A stretch of DNA of 64,000 nucleotides from contig NZ_BMTV01000036.1 in NCBI RefSeq assembly GCF_014649855.1, forward strand, positions 1-64,000, in the 5' to 3' direction. Of the stretch, positions 33,411 to 42,215 are shown piece by piece (within the stretch, counting starts at the first letter, position 1; each line of letters opens with the position of its first letter). The notes under the pieces were generated by a model that was given only the letters and a program-made list of their open reading frames with translations, did no database searches and was not told the origin of the DNA. The translations under genes were made by a program, and so were the position numbers. This DNA is from Streptomyces roseolus. Lineage in GTDB: Bacteria; Actinomycetota; Actinomycetes; Streptomycetales; Streptomycetaceae.

Positions 33411-34618
33411 CAACTGCCCCCCATCGATTCCGTCCGCCCCGCGATCGCGGCGCGGTACTCCTCCACCAGGCGCTCCAGACCGACCGCCGGGCTGAAGAAC
33501 CGCTCGTAGCGGCGCCGGGCCGCCCGGCCCATCTCCGCGTTGCGTCCGGCGTCGGCGGCGATCCGGCGCACCAGGGACGCCAGCGAGCCGGCGTCGCCCG
33601 GGCGGTGCAGCAGCCCGGTCACCCCGTCCTCGACGAGCTCCGAGAGCCCGCCGTGGCCGGCGGCCACCACCGGCACCCCGGCCGCCATCGCCTCCGCCGC
33701 CACCAGGCCGAAGGTCTCCCGGGCCTCCGACGGCGCCACCACCGCCACCGCGGCGGCCACCGCCTCCCGGACCCGCGCCGGGTCGTACAGGCCGACGAAC
33801 CGCACGTCCTCCCGGCCCTCCGCCCAGGCCGCCACCTCCCGGTCCAGCGGCCCCGCCCCGGCGATCACCAGCGGCACGCCCACCCCGCCGTCCGCCGCCA
33901 GTTCCTCCCACGCGGCCATCAGGAGCCGTACCCCCTTGGCCTCGGTCAGCCGGCCGAGGAACAGCACGTGCCGGCCGGGGCCCGTGCGGACCGTGCCCGG
34001 GTCCGGCACGAAGTTGTGCTTCACCACCATCCGTTCGGCCGGCATGCCGGACCGCACCAGCACCTCCCGCTGCGCCGCCGAGATGCACAGGAAGCGCTCC
34101 ACACCGGACCACCAGCGGCGCCGGTTGACCGCCAGACCGACCGCGAGCGGCACCGTCGCCAGGCGCGAGTCCCGGTAGCAGCCGTGCCGGACGGCGGCCA
34201 GCGGCACCGTCGGTCCCACGCAGTCGCCGCACGCCCGCCCGTCCCGGTGCAGGGTGCCCGGCGGGCACACCTGCGTGTAGTTGTGCAGCGTGGCGACCAC
34301 CGGCACGCCGGCGTCGGCGCAGGCGGCGAGGACCGACGGCGACAGCAGCGGGAAGACGTTGTGGACGTGCACCACCTCCGGCCGCTCGGCGCGCAGCCGC
34401 GCCGCCAGCTCCCTGCGCGCCGCCGGGTTCCACGGCACGAGGAGCGGCACCGCCGCCTTCCCGAGCGGCGACCGGGAGCCGATCGAGTCGCTGCGCCGCT
34501 CGAACAGCCCGACCCGGTGGCCGGCCGAGCGCAGCAGCGCCACCTCCTCGTCGACGACCCTGTTCTCGCCGCTCGGCTGCGCCGAGGAGTAGCGGTTGTG
34601 CACCACGAGGACACGCAT
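33410..34618 (-). CDS. Family 4 glycosyltransferase
   Basis: A 402-residue GT-B fold, retaining glycosyltransferase of the cytoplasm. It starts MRVLVVHNRYSSAQPSGENR and has HVHNVFPLLSPSVLAA, the donor-site region VLFLGRLTEAKGVRLLMAA, and the EX7E motif in PSEARETFGLVAAEAMAAG. A Cys-rich insert (CPPGTLHRDGRACGDCVG) after VATLHNYTQV is typical of this GT4 subgroup. It lies 7 bases downstream of the polymerase gene. It adds one residue of the repeat unit; the donor is unknown. Confidence 0.92.
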   Translation of the reverse strand: MRVLVVHNRYSSAQPSGENRVVDEEVALLRSAGHRVGLFERRSDSIGSRSPLGKAAVPLLVPWNPAARRELAARLRAERPEVVHVHNVFPLLSPSVLAACADAGVPVVATLHNYTQVCPPGTLHRDGRACGDCVGPTVPLAAVRHGCYRDSRLATVPLAVGLAVNRRRWWSGVERFLCISAAQREVLVRSGMPAERMVVKHNFVPDPGTVRTGPGRHVLFLGRLTEAKGVRLLMAAWEELAADGGVGVPLVIAGAGPLDREVAAWAEGREDVRFVGLYDPARVREAVAAAVAVVAPSEARETFGLVAAEAMAAGVPVVAAGHGGLSELVEDGVTGLLHRPGDAGSLASLVRRIAADAGRNAEMGRAARRRYERFFSPAVGLERLVEEYRAAIAGRTESMGGS

Positions 34619-34625
34619 GCTCAGG

Positions 34626-35846
34626 TCACCTCCTCGCCCACAGCGGGGCGGGTCGGGCGGGCGGCTCGGCCGCCGCCGGGGCCGGGACGGGGGCCGGTGC
34701 CGCCAGCAGCGAGGCGGCCAGGGCCAGGTGCAGCAGATACGCCGAGGCGTCCCCGAGACCGACCTCGGTGTACGAGGAGAGCGCGCAGTAACCGATCAGG
34801 AAGATCGCGCACGCCCTCGGCAGCGACGGCGGCCGCAGCAGCGCCACCCCGCCGAGCACGAGGAGCAGCGCCGCGACCAGCGTCACGCCGAGGAGGCCCT
34901 GCTCGTGGTAGACGGCCAGCCAGCTGTTGTCGATCGGCAGCCCGTCGAAGGACTTGTCGCCCAGGCCCGCGCCGAGGAAGCGCTCCCCGGCCGTCCGGGG
35001 CGCCGCGAGCAGCGCGTCCCAGACCTTCGCCCGGCCGGTGAGGTTGGCGAAGTTCTCCTGGCTCTGCCCGCGCAGGAACCACGCCCGCAGCGCGGAGCCG
35101 AACACCACCGCGGCCACCGTGGCGCACAGCACCGCCCAGGCGAAGACCCGGCGGGCCGCCGCACTGGTCAGGAACAGCGAGCCGACCGCCAGCACCAGGC
35201 CGATGAGCAGCCCGAGCGTCGCCGTCCGGGTGTGGGTCATCGCGAGCAGGACGAGCGCCGGCACGACCACCACCGCCGCACCGGCGAGGGTCGTCCGGCG
35301 GCCGAGCAGGAGCAGCACGGTGAGCCCGATGACCACCGCCGCGTACTGCCCGATCTGCGGCGGCGTCAGCGGCCACAGCGCCCCCACGAGCCGCCCCCCG
35401 TAGTACTCGGGCAGGGCCGTGCCCGGCGCGACGGCCAGCCCGGCGGCCACCAGGCACAGCACCGCGAAGTACATCCGGACGTGCAGGCGCACGAAGCCCA
35501 GGCCACCGTTCCACCAGCGGGTCAGCAGCCACAGCGTGGCGACGAACAGCGCCAGCCGGGCGCACCGGAACAGCGCGCCGAACCCGACCTCCAGGTGCAG
35601 GCCGGCGATCACGCTCGGCACCAGCAGCAGGGTGAGCAGGAAGACGAAGGCGCTGGGCCGCACGCGCAGCGGCCGGTTGACGGCGAGCGCGAGCGCGAAG
35701 GCGACGACCAGCGCCCCCATCGTCACCATCTGGATGAGGGAACGGGGGATCACGACGACGGTCTTCGCCCCGGCGGAGCCGAGCGTGTTCAGGGCGAGCA
35801 GTGCCCAGGCCGCCCCGGCGGCCCTCGGCACGCGGTCGGCGGTCAC
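34626..35846 (-). CDS. Wzy-type polysaccharide polymerase / O-antigen ligase family protein
   Basis: A 406-residue membrane protein with about 11 helices. Between late helices lies a larger outside loop with NLTGRAKVWDALLAAP, then FLGAGLGDKSFDGLPIDNSW and YHEQGLLG, which is the Wzy_C-like pattern (G-R-x-x-W ... D-N-x-x-L ... E-x-G-x-x-G) of O-antigen ligases and polymerases. With the flippase and Wzz-like proteins present, it is most likely the polymerase that joins repeat units on the outer face. Start GTG 35846; a 66-base gap separates it from the heparinase gene. Confidence 0.88.
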   Translation of the reverse strand: MTADRVPRAAGAAWALLALNTLGSAGAKTVVVIPRSLIQMVTMGALVVAFALALAVNRPLRVRPSAFVFLLTLLLVPSVIAGLHLEVGFGALFRCARLALFVATLWLLTRWWNGGLGFVRLHVRMYFAVLCLVAAGLAVAPGTALPEYYGGRLVGALWPLTPPQIGQYAAVVIGLTVLLLLGRRTTLAGAAVVVVPALVLLAMTHTRTATLGLLIGLVLAVGSLFLTSAAARRVFAWAVLCATVAAVVFGSALRAWFLRGQSQENFANLTGRAKVWDALLAAPRTAGERFLGAGLGDKSFDGLPIDNSWLAVYHEQGLLGVTLVAALLLVLGGVALLRPPSLPRACAIFLIGYCALSSYTEVGLGDASAYLLHLALAASLLAAPAPVPAPAAAEPPARPAPLWARR

Positions 35847-35912
35847 CCCCGCCCCCCGCCCGGCACCACGGGTGCCACCGGTGGTGTTCCCGGCACCGCC
35901 CGGTGCCGCTCC

Positions 35913-37991
35913 TCACTCACCACGCGCCCCCCGGCCGTGGAACCCGAGCACGGTGGTGAACCCCGCCGCGCCGGCGGCGGAGCCGGTGCCGATCAGCGCG
36001 GTGGCCGGCTCCTTGCGGCCGAAGCCCGCGGAGTACCAGCCCAGCGGCGGACGGCTCTCCCCGCGGTGCGCCCGCCATGACAGCTCCCCGGGCAGGTCGA
36101 GCACCGCCGAGCGGTCCTCGCCCTCCCGCGACGACCAGGTGAGCACCGCCCGGTTCCCCACCAGCTCGGCGTCGACCGACGGACCCAGGTGGAAGGCGAG
36201 ACGTACCCGCCCGCGCCCGCCGCGCACCTCGTCACGGATCCTCAACTCTCCCGTGGTGGAGGAGAGTTCGACCGAGCGCCGGTGCACCACGCCCTCGTAG
36301 CCGTCGTGCTCCGCGCACCAGCGGGCCGGCCTCCCGCCGGAGGCGTCCGGGACGTCCGCGACCAGGACGTGGGTGCGGGCGTGCCGGGTCCACAGGAACG
36401 GGCCGCCGGAGACGGACTGGTCGGCGCCGTCCCACTGGAGCGTGTTGTGGGCGAGCGTGGACCGGAAGTAGCTCCGCCACTCGGGCTGCCCGTGGTAGCA
36501 GTACGTCCCCGGGTCCGCGAGCACGTCGACGCCGTCGTGCCGCACCTCCACGGACAGCGCGTCCGCGTGGGCGTGCGCGGCGATCGACAGGAAGCCGTGC
36601 GGACCGCCGTCGCAACGGCACCAGATCCCGCCGGGACCCCGCAGCACGGTCAGGCCCGCGTCGGCGAAGTGGGCCGGCCGGGTCCGCGGCCGGGACACGG
36701 CCGGTGCGGCGCCGCCCTTCCCGTACGGCCGGACCAGCGCGGCCAGCAGCGGGGTGCGGACATCGGTGCCGGGCGCCTCCGGCCACCAGGGGAGCCGGCC
36801 GAAGACGGCGTCCCCGGTGGCGAGCAGCGAGCCCCAGCGGTCGGTGCCCGGGCCGTCGAGGACCAGGCCGTGGCCGTCGTCCGCGTCGCCCTGGCGCGGT
36901 GGCCGCAGCCGGTCGTCGACGACGGCCGCCAGCGCGTCGGTCATCCGCAGCAGCACGAGCCGGACGGTCCTCGGGACCGGCACGCCCGCCGTGTCGGCCT
37001 CGGCCACCGCCGCCAGGCCCAGTTCGAGGACCAGACCGTGGTACTCGGTGGCCAGCTCCCGGTTGAGCCCGGAGGGGAAGGTGTTGCCGCGCAGGTGCCG
37101 CTCCAGGGAACGCAGCGCGTCGACCCGCCACCGCGCCGAGGAGGGGAACCAGCCGAAGGCGCAGGCCGCCGCGAACTGTCCGGCGGCCTCCGCGACGACG
37201 TGGTTGTTCGCCGACGAGCCCCGGCTGGGGAAGGCCGCCAGCCACCGCTGGTGGTGCCAGATCTGGCGGAGCGCCACCGGGTTCTCCTCGAACAGGCCGG
37301 GCGCGCCCGGCCAGCCGTCGAGGAGCCGGCGGACCCACACCCAGGACAGGAGGCGGATCCCCAGCTCGATGCCGCTGGTCCAGTGCACCCCGCGCAGCGG
37401 CGCGTTCGCCGCCCACCAGGACCGCAGGTGCGCGTCCACCCGCTCCGCGTACCGTTCGTCGCCGGAGAGCGCGTAGGCGGCGGCGAGCACGGTGAGGTAC
37501 TGGTGCCGGGACAGCTCCCAGATCTGCTTGACGTCCCCGACCGCCTCCTCGTCCCGGTACGGCACGTCGAAGGCGTACCCCCAGGGCGCCCGGCGCCCGG
37601 TCTTCGGGTCGTACCACCAGTCCGGGGCGACCAGGTCGTCGCGCGCCACCCCGAAGAACACGGCCCGCCCGGCCATCAGCCGGTCCGCCTCGGCGAGCAG
37701 CCGCTCCGCCGCGTCCGGCGGCACCGCCGCCAGGGCACCGGCGGGCAGCACGGCGGTGAACCGGGCGCCGGTCACGGCCGGGCACTCCGGTCGCGCCGAC
37801 CGCCACCGCCGCCTGCGCACCGCGTCGCCGACCCGGCCGCCGACCTCCCGGGGACCCATCCGGGACAGCCGCCGCAGGTACCAGCCCGCGCTCATGGTCC
37901 GCGCGCCCTTGCCTCCGGCGCTCCCGGCCCGCGCGTCCGCGGACCCCGCGTCCGTGGTCCCCGCGCCCTTCGCCGCCGTGCTCCCGGTCAC
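35913..37991 (-). CDS. Heparinase II/III-family polysaccharide lyase-like protein
   Basis: A 692-residue protein with an N-terminal alpha/alpha-toroid (ELSRHQYLTVLAAAYALSGD, HWTSGIELGIRLLSWVWVRR, SSANNHVVAEAAGQFAAACA with the Asn-His of the active site) and a C-terminal beta-sandwich (AAHAHADALSVEVRHDGVDV, GTYCYHGQPEWRSYFRSTLAHNT written as two adjacent segments). This is the heparinase II/III and alginate lyase (PL15/PL17-like) fold. The start is GTG 37991, overlapping the upstream stop as GTGA; ATG 37895 (MSAGWYLRRLSRMG) is an alternative that removes a Gly/Ala/Thr-rich lead of 32 residues. No signal peptide is seen. It may trim the product or a lipid-linked intermediate; some cluster-borne relatives appear to act in biosynthesis. 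Confidence 0.88.
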   Translation of the reverse strand: MTGSTAAKGAGTTDAGSADARAGSAGGKGARTMSAGWYLRRLSRMGPREVGGRVGDAVRRRRWRSARPECPAVTGARFTAVLPAGALAAVPPDAAERLLAEADRLMAGRAVFFGVARDDLVAPDWWYDPKTGRRAPWGYAFDVPYRDEEAVGDVKQIWELSRHQYLTVLAAAYALSGDERYAERVDAHLRSWWAANAPLRGVHWTSGIELGIRLLSWVWVRRLLDGWPGAPGLFEENPVALRQIWHHQRWLAAFPSRGSSANNHVVAEAAGQFAAACAFGWFPSSARWRVDALRSLERHLRGNTFPSGLNRELATEYHGLVLELGLAAVAEADTAGVPVPRTVRLVLLRMTDALAAVVDDRLRPPRQGDADDGHGLVLDGPGTDRWGSLLATGDAVFGRLPWWPEAPGTDVRTPLLAALVRPYGKGGAAPAVSRPRTRPAHFADAGLTVLRGPGGIWCRCDGGPHGFLSIAAHAHADALSVEVRHDGVDVLADPGTYCYHGQPEWRSYFRSTLAHNTLQWDGADQSVSGGPFLWTRHARTHVLVADVPDASGGRPARWCAEHDGYEGVVHRRSVELSSTTGELRIRDEVRGGRGRVRLAFHLGPSVDAELVGNRAVLTWSSREGEDRSAVLDLPGELSWRAHRGESRPPLGWYSAGFGRKEPATALIGTGSAAGAAGFTTVLGFHGRGARGE

Positions 37992-40222
37992 CGGGCCCCC
38001 GCCAGCGCCACGGGCACGCCGGCGGCGAGGGAGGCCGGCACGGCGAGGGTGGCCGCCGTGGTGGCGACCAGCGACTCCAGCGGCACGGGCATCGGGCCGC
38101 CGGTCCGCACGGCCTTGACGAACGCGGCCAGCTCGGCCGACTGGCCCTTGTCCCGCGCCTTCGGCAGCCGCGAACTCACCCACCGCCTGCGGCCGTCGTA
38201 CACCGAGGCGCGGACGAAGTCGTCGAACCGCAGCACCCTGCCGTCCGCGACCAGGTCCAGCGTCTCCTTGGGGAAGCCGGGCGCGCCGCTCGTGACGTAG
38301 CTCAGGGTCGCGGTGGAGCCGTCCGGGTAGCCGAGCACCACCTGGAGGTCGTCGTTGCCGGGCGGGGCGACCGCGTACACCGACACCGGGTCGGCGCCGA
38401 GCAGCCGGCTCGCCGTGTCGACGAAGTGGCCGCCCTCGCCGGTGAACCGCGAGCCCTCGGAGCCCGCCCGGAGGTACCAGCTGCCGTGGTCGAGGCGGCC
38501 CGCGTTCACGAGGTAGCGCAGGCTCGCCGGGCCGGTCCGGGCGCCGAAGCGCTCCTGGGCCTCCCGCAGCAGCGGCGCGAACCGGCGGTTGAAGCCCACC
38601 TGGAGCCGGTCGTTGCCGGACTCCTCCACGGCCGCGAGCACGCCGGCCAGCTCGTCCTCGGTGAGCGCCAGCGGCTTCTCCACGAAGACCGCCTTGCCGG
38701 CGAGCAGCGCCCGCCGGGTGAGGCCGGCGTGCGAGCTGTGGCGGGTGACGACGAACACCGCGTCGACGGCCGGGTCGCCGAGGACGGCGTCCAGGTCGGT
38801 CGTGGCCCGGGCGAAGCCGAACTTCCGCTGCGCGTTCGCCGCGGACAGCGCCGTCGTGGTGACGACCGCCGACAGCTCGACGCCCTCGCGGCCGGTCAGG
38901 TGCGGCAGCAGCATCGAGGAGGCGTAGTTCCCCGCGCCGACGAACGCGAGCCGCACCGGCCGCCCCGCGACCCGGGCGGGGGGAGCCGTACCGGCGGGAC
39001 GCGTCACCGACGGCACCGTCACCGACGGCACCGTCACCGTGGGCACGGCCGTCACCGCCGTCCCGGCCGGGGCCCCGTCGACGGCCTCCGCCGCCGTCCC
39101 GTCGGGGTACCGGAACAGCACCGCCACCGCCTTCAGCGCCCCGTCCTTCAGGCGGCCGTACGTCTCCACGGCGTCGTCGAAGTCGGCGACGTGGGAGACC
39201 AGCGGCTCCACGGAGACCCGCCCCCGGGCGACCAGGTCGAGGAAGCAGGCGAGGTTCCGCCGCTCGGTCCAGCGGACGTGGCCGATCGGATAGTCGCGGC
39301 CCTCCAGCTCGTACTCCGGGTCGTAGCGCCCGGGGCCGTAACTCCGGGAGAACCGGACGTCGAGCTCCTTCTCGTAGTACGCGTTCCACGGGAGGTCCAG
39401 GCGGCACTTGCCGATGTCGACGACCCGGCCCCGGTCCCGGGACAGCCGGGCGGCCAGCTCCACCGGCTGGTTGCTGCTCCCGCCGGCCGCCAGATACACC
39501 TGGTCCACGCCGTGTCCGGCGGTCAGTTCGGCGACCGCGTGCGCCACCGCCGCCGAGTCCGGGTCGCCGCAGGCCGCCGCGCCGAGCCGCTCGGCGAGCG
39601 CGCACCGCTCCGGGTCGGGGTCGACGCCGACCACCCGGACGCCCGCCGCGGTCAGCAGCTGCGCGAGCAGCTGGCCGATCAGCCCGAGGCCGATGACCAG
39701 CGCCACCTCGCCGAGCCGCGGCTCGCCCTGGCGCAGGCCCTGGAGCGCGATCGACCCGACGGTCCCGAAGGCCGCGTCGCGGGGCGCGAGGCCGTCCGGG
39801 ACGGGGGTGTAGAGGTTCTTCGGCACCCAGTTCAGTTCGGCGTGCAGGGCGTGCTCGTTGCCCGCGCAGGCCACCAGGTCGCCGACCTTCACGTCGTCGA
39901 TCCCGGCGCCGACCCGATCGACCACCCCGCACAGCGAGTAGCCCAGCGGCGTGTACGAGTCCAGCTTGCCCATCACCTTGCGGTAGGTGGCGGGCACCCC
40001 GTTGACGGCGACGCTCTGCACGACCTTCGCCACCTGGTCGGGCCGCGAACGGGCCTTGCCGACCATCGACATGCCGGCCTCGGAGACCTTCATCAGCTCG
40101 GTGCCGGTGGATATCAGCGAATAGGCGGTCCGGACGAGCACCCCGCCCGGCTTGCAGCCGGGCACCGGCACGTCGAGCAGCGCCAGCTCGCCGCTCTTGT
40201 AGTTCTGCACTACCTGTTTCAC
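37988..40222 (-). CDS. Bi-domain oxidoreductase: zinc-type alcohol dehydrogenase fused to Gfo/Idh/MocA dehydrogenase
   Basis: A 744-residue fusion. Residues 1-370 form an MDR (alcohol dehydrogenase-like) domain with YTPLGYSLCGVVDRVG and the NAD site VALVIGLGLIGQLLAQLLTA. Residues from about 405 form a Gfo/Idh/MocA domain with RLAFVGAGNYASSMLLPHL and the catalytic Lys in AVFVEKPLAL. They are joined by a repetitive linker (about 365-400) encoded by a 15-base tandem repeat. GTG 40222 follows GAGGA. This fusion typically lies beside a heparinase-like gene and an asparagine synthase gene in glycan clusters, exactly as here. It probably oxidises and reduces a nucleotide-sugar or a lipid-linked sugar in a paired redox reaction; the substrate is unknown. 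Confidence 0.92.
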   Translation of the reverse strand: MKQVVQNYKSGELALLDVPVPGCKPGGVLVRTAYSLISTGTELMKVSEAGMSMVGKARSRPDQVAKVVQSVAVNGVPATYRKVMGKLDSYTPLGYSLCGVVDRVGAGIDDVKVGDLVACAGNEHALHAELNWVPKNLYTPVPDGLAPRDAAFGTVGSIALQGLRQGEPRLGEVALVIGLGLIGQLLAQLLTAAGVRVVGVDPDPERCALAERLGAAACGDPDSAAVAHAVAELTAGHGVDQVYLAAGGSSNQPVELAARLSRDRGRVVDIGKCRLDLPWNAYYEKELDVRFSRSYGPGRYDPEYELEGRDYPIGHVRWTERRNLACFLDLVARGRVSVEPLVSHVADFDDAVETYGRLKDGALKAVAVLFRYPDGTAAEAVDGAPAGTAVTAVPTVTVPSVTVPSVTRPAGTAPPARVAGRPVRLAFVGAGNYASSMLLPHLTGREGVELSAVVTTTALSAANAQRKFGFARATTDLDAVLGDPAVDAVFVVTRHSSHAGLTRRALLAGKAVFVEKPLALTEDELAGVLAAVEESGNDRLQVGFNRRFAPLLREAQERFGARTGPASLRYLVNAGRLDHGSWYLRAGSEGSRFTGEGGHFVDTASRLLGADPVSVYAVAPPGNDDLQVVLGYPDGSTATLSYVTSGAPGFPKETLDLVADGRVLRFDDFVRASVYDGRRRWVSSRLPKARDKGQSAELAAFVKAVRTGGPMPVPLESLVATTAATLAVPASLAAGVPVALAGAR
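39003..39047. repeat. 15-base in-frame tandem repeat in the oxidoreductase linker
   Basis: Two exact copies of GTCACCGACGGCACC (39,003-39,017 and 39,018-39,032) and a third with three changes (39,033-39,047). Read on the minus strand they encode repeated VPSVT units between the two catalytic domains of the oxidoreductase. Copy number changes would keep the frame and only alter linker length. Confidence 0.85.
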
Positions 40223-40278
40223 CGAGGTCCTCTTGTCTCTACTCGTCTTCTCGTGGCTCTGCGCGGCTGTCGCCGGCT

Positions 40279-42213
40279 CTACGCGGTGCGGGAAGGGCTA
40301 CGGTCCGCCGCGGAGGTCGCGCCGCGGTACCAGTACTCGAGGGTCAGGACGTGCCACAGGTGCTTGGAGTGGTCGTGGTGCCCGGCGGCGTCCTCGGCGA
40401 CGAGCCGCCGCAGCGCGTCGCGCCGCAGCAGTCCGGAGCGGACCAGCTCGCCGTCGTGCACCACCTCGCGCACCAGCGGCGCGAGGTCCCGGCTCATCCA
40501 GGCCCGCAGCGGGGCGCTGAACAGGCCCTTGGGCCGGTGGACGACCTCCCGGGGCAGGACCGAGGACGCCGCCTCCTTCAGGACGGCCTTGCCCCGCCGC
40601 CCGACGATCTTCCGGGAGCCGGGCACGGCGAACGCCGCCCTGACCACCTCGACGTCCACGAACGGCACCCGCACCTCGGTCGACGCGGCCATGCTCGCCC
40701 GGTCCGTGTAGGCCAGGTTCAGACCCGGCAGGAACATCCGGGTGTCGCCCAGGCACATCCGGTTGACGAAGTCGTCGAGGTCGTTGTCCCGGTAGACGTC
40801 CGCGTGCTCGGCCAGCACGTCGTCGACCGCCCCGGCCAGGTCCGGATCGACCAGGTCGAGCAGCTCGGCCCGGTCGTACAGCGTGTAGCTGCGGCGGAAC
40901 GCCGTCTCCTCCGGCAGCTCCGCGAAGGACAGGAACCGCTTCGCGAACCGCACCGACCGGTAACCCCGCCGGGCGGTGGCGACCGGCAGCCGGTCCACCG
41001 CGCCGGACACGGCCCGCCGCAGCGGCCGGGGGACCCGCTGGTAGCGCAGCGCCACCAGATTGGCCAGGTGCTTGCGGTAGCCGGCGAACAGCTCGTCCGC
41101 GCCCATCCCCGACAGCATCACCTTGACCCCGGCCTCCCGGGCCGCCGAGCAGATCAGGAAGGTGTTGATCGCCGCCGGATCCCCGATCGGCTCGTCCAGG
41201 TGGTACGTCATCCGGGGCAGCAGCTCCTGGACGTCCGGGGCGATCTCGATCTCGTGCAGCTCGACCCCGAACCGGCCGGCCACCTGCCGCGCGTAGCGCA
41301 GGTCGTCCGGCATCGCCTCGAACCGGGCGTCCTCGGCGCGGAAGCCGATCGTGTAGGCGGAGATCCCCGGCCGGTCACGGGCGGCGAGCGCCGTCAGATA
41401 GCTGGAGTCGAGACCGCCGGAGAGGAAGGTCGCCACCGGCACGTCGGACAGCAGGTGACGGCGGGTCGACTCCTCGACGACGGCCGCGAGGTCGGGCACT
41501 TCTCCCGCGCGGGCCCGGTCACGCCCCTCGGCGGCGACCTCCCGCAGGTCCCAGAACCGGCCGCGCTCCACCCGCCCGTCCGGACGGCACCGCAGCCAGC
41601 TCCCCGGCGGCAGCTTCTCCGCCTCCCGGAACGCGCACCGCGAGTCCGGCACCCAGTAGTACAACAGCGAGGCCACCAGCGCCCCGTGGTCCACCTCCAG
41701 GGATCCGCCGCTCACCGCCGCGAGCGCCTTCAGCTCCGACGCGAACACAAGGCCCTCGCCGCGCCGCAGCAGGAACAGCGGCTTGACGCCCAACTGATCT
41801 CGTACGAGGACGAGTTCACCGCTGCGCTCGTCGAGGATCCCGAACGCGAACATGCCGCGCAGCCGGGGCAGGCAGTCCGTGCCCCACCGCCGCCACGCCT
41901 CCAGGAGCACCTCGGTGTCCGACGTCCCCCGGAACCGCACCCCCGCCGACGCCAGCTCGGCCCGCAGCTCCGGCGCGTTGTACAGCTCGCCGTTGTAGGT
42001 GAGGACCAGGCCGTCCTTCTCCATCGGCTGCGCGCCCGTCTCCGACAGGTCGACCACGGACAGCCGGCGGTGCCCCAGGTGCACCTCGCCGTCCCCGGCG
42101 CGACCGCTGTACCGGCCCGCCCCGTCCGGCCCCCGGTGCGCCAGCGTCTCGGTGAGCCGGTCGGTCACCGCCTTCCCGTCCGGCCACCGGTACGTACCCG
42201 CGATGCCACACAT
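40279..42213 (-). CDS. Asparagine synthase (glutamine-hydrolysing)-like amidotransferase
   Basis: A 644-residue class II amidotransferase. It starts MCGIAGTYRWPDG with the nucleophilic Cys2, has a glutaminase domain to about residue 200 (LAHRGPDGAGRYSG, LTYNGELYNAPELRAELA) and a synthetase domain with the PP-loop motif ATFLSGGLDSSYL and SGMGADELFAGYRKH. ATG 42213 has AGGAGG 10 bases upstream and lies 2 bases after the previous stop. In glycan clusters such enzymes probably amidate a uronic acid carboxyl, and the AlgD-like dehydrogenase of this operon would supply such a uronate. Amidation of the product is thus an inference; general asparagine synthesis is the alternative. Confidence 0.92.
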   Translation of the reverse strand: MCGIAGTYRWPDGKAVTDRLTETLAHRGPDGAGRYSGRAGDGEVHLGHRRLSVVDLSETGAQPMEKDGLVLTYNGELYNAPELRAELASAGVRFRGTSDTEVLLEAWRRWGTDCLPRLRGMFAFGILDERSGELVLVRDQLGVKPLFLLRRGEGLVFASELKALAAVSGGSLEVDHGALVASLLYYWVPDSRCAFREAEKLPPGSWLRCRPDGRVERGRFWDLREVAAEGRDRARAGEVPDLAAVVEESTRRHLLSDVPVATFLSGGLDSSYLTALAARDRPGISAYTIGFRAEDARFEAMPDDLRYARQVAGRFGVELHEIEIAPDVQELLPRMTYHLDEPIGDPAAINTFLICSAAREAGVKVMLSGMGADELFAGYRKHLANLVALRYQRVPRPLRRAVSGAVDRLPVATARRGYRSVRFAKRFLSFAELPEETAFRRSYTLYDRAELLDLVDPDLAGAVDDVLAEHADVYRDNDLDDFVNRMCLGDTRMFLPGLNLAYTDRASMAASTEVRVPFVDVEVVRAAFAVPGSRKIVGRRGKAVLKEAASSVLPREVVHRPKGLFSAPLRAWMSRDLAPLVREVVHDGELVRSGLLRRDALRRLVAEDAAGHHDHSKHLWHVLTLEYWYRGATSAADRSPSRTA

Positions 42214-42215
42214 CT

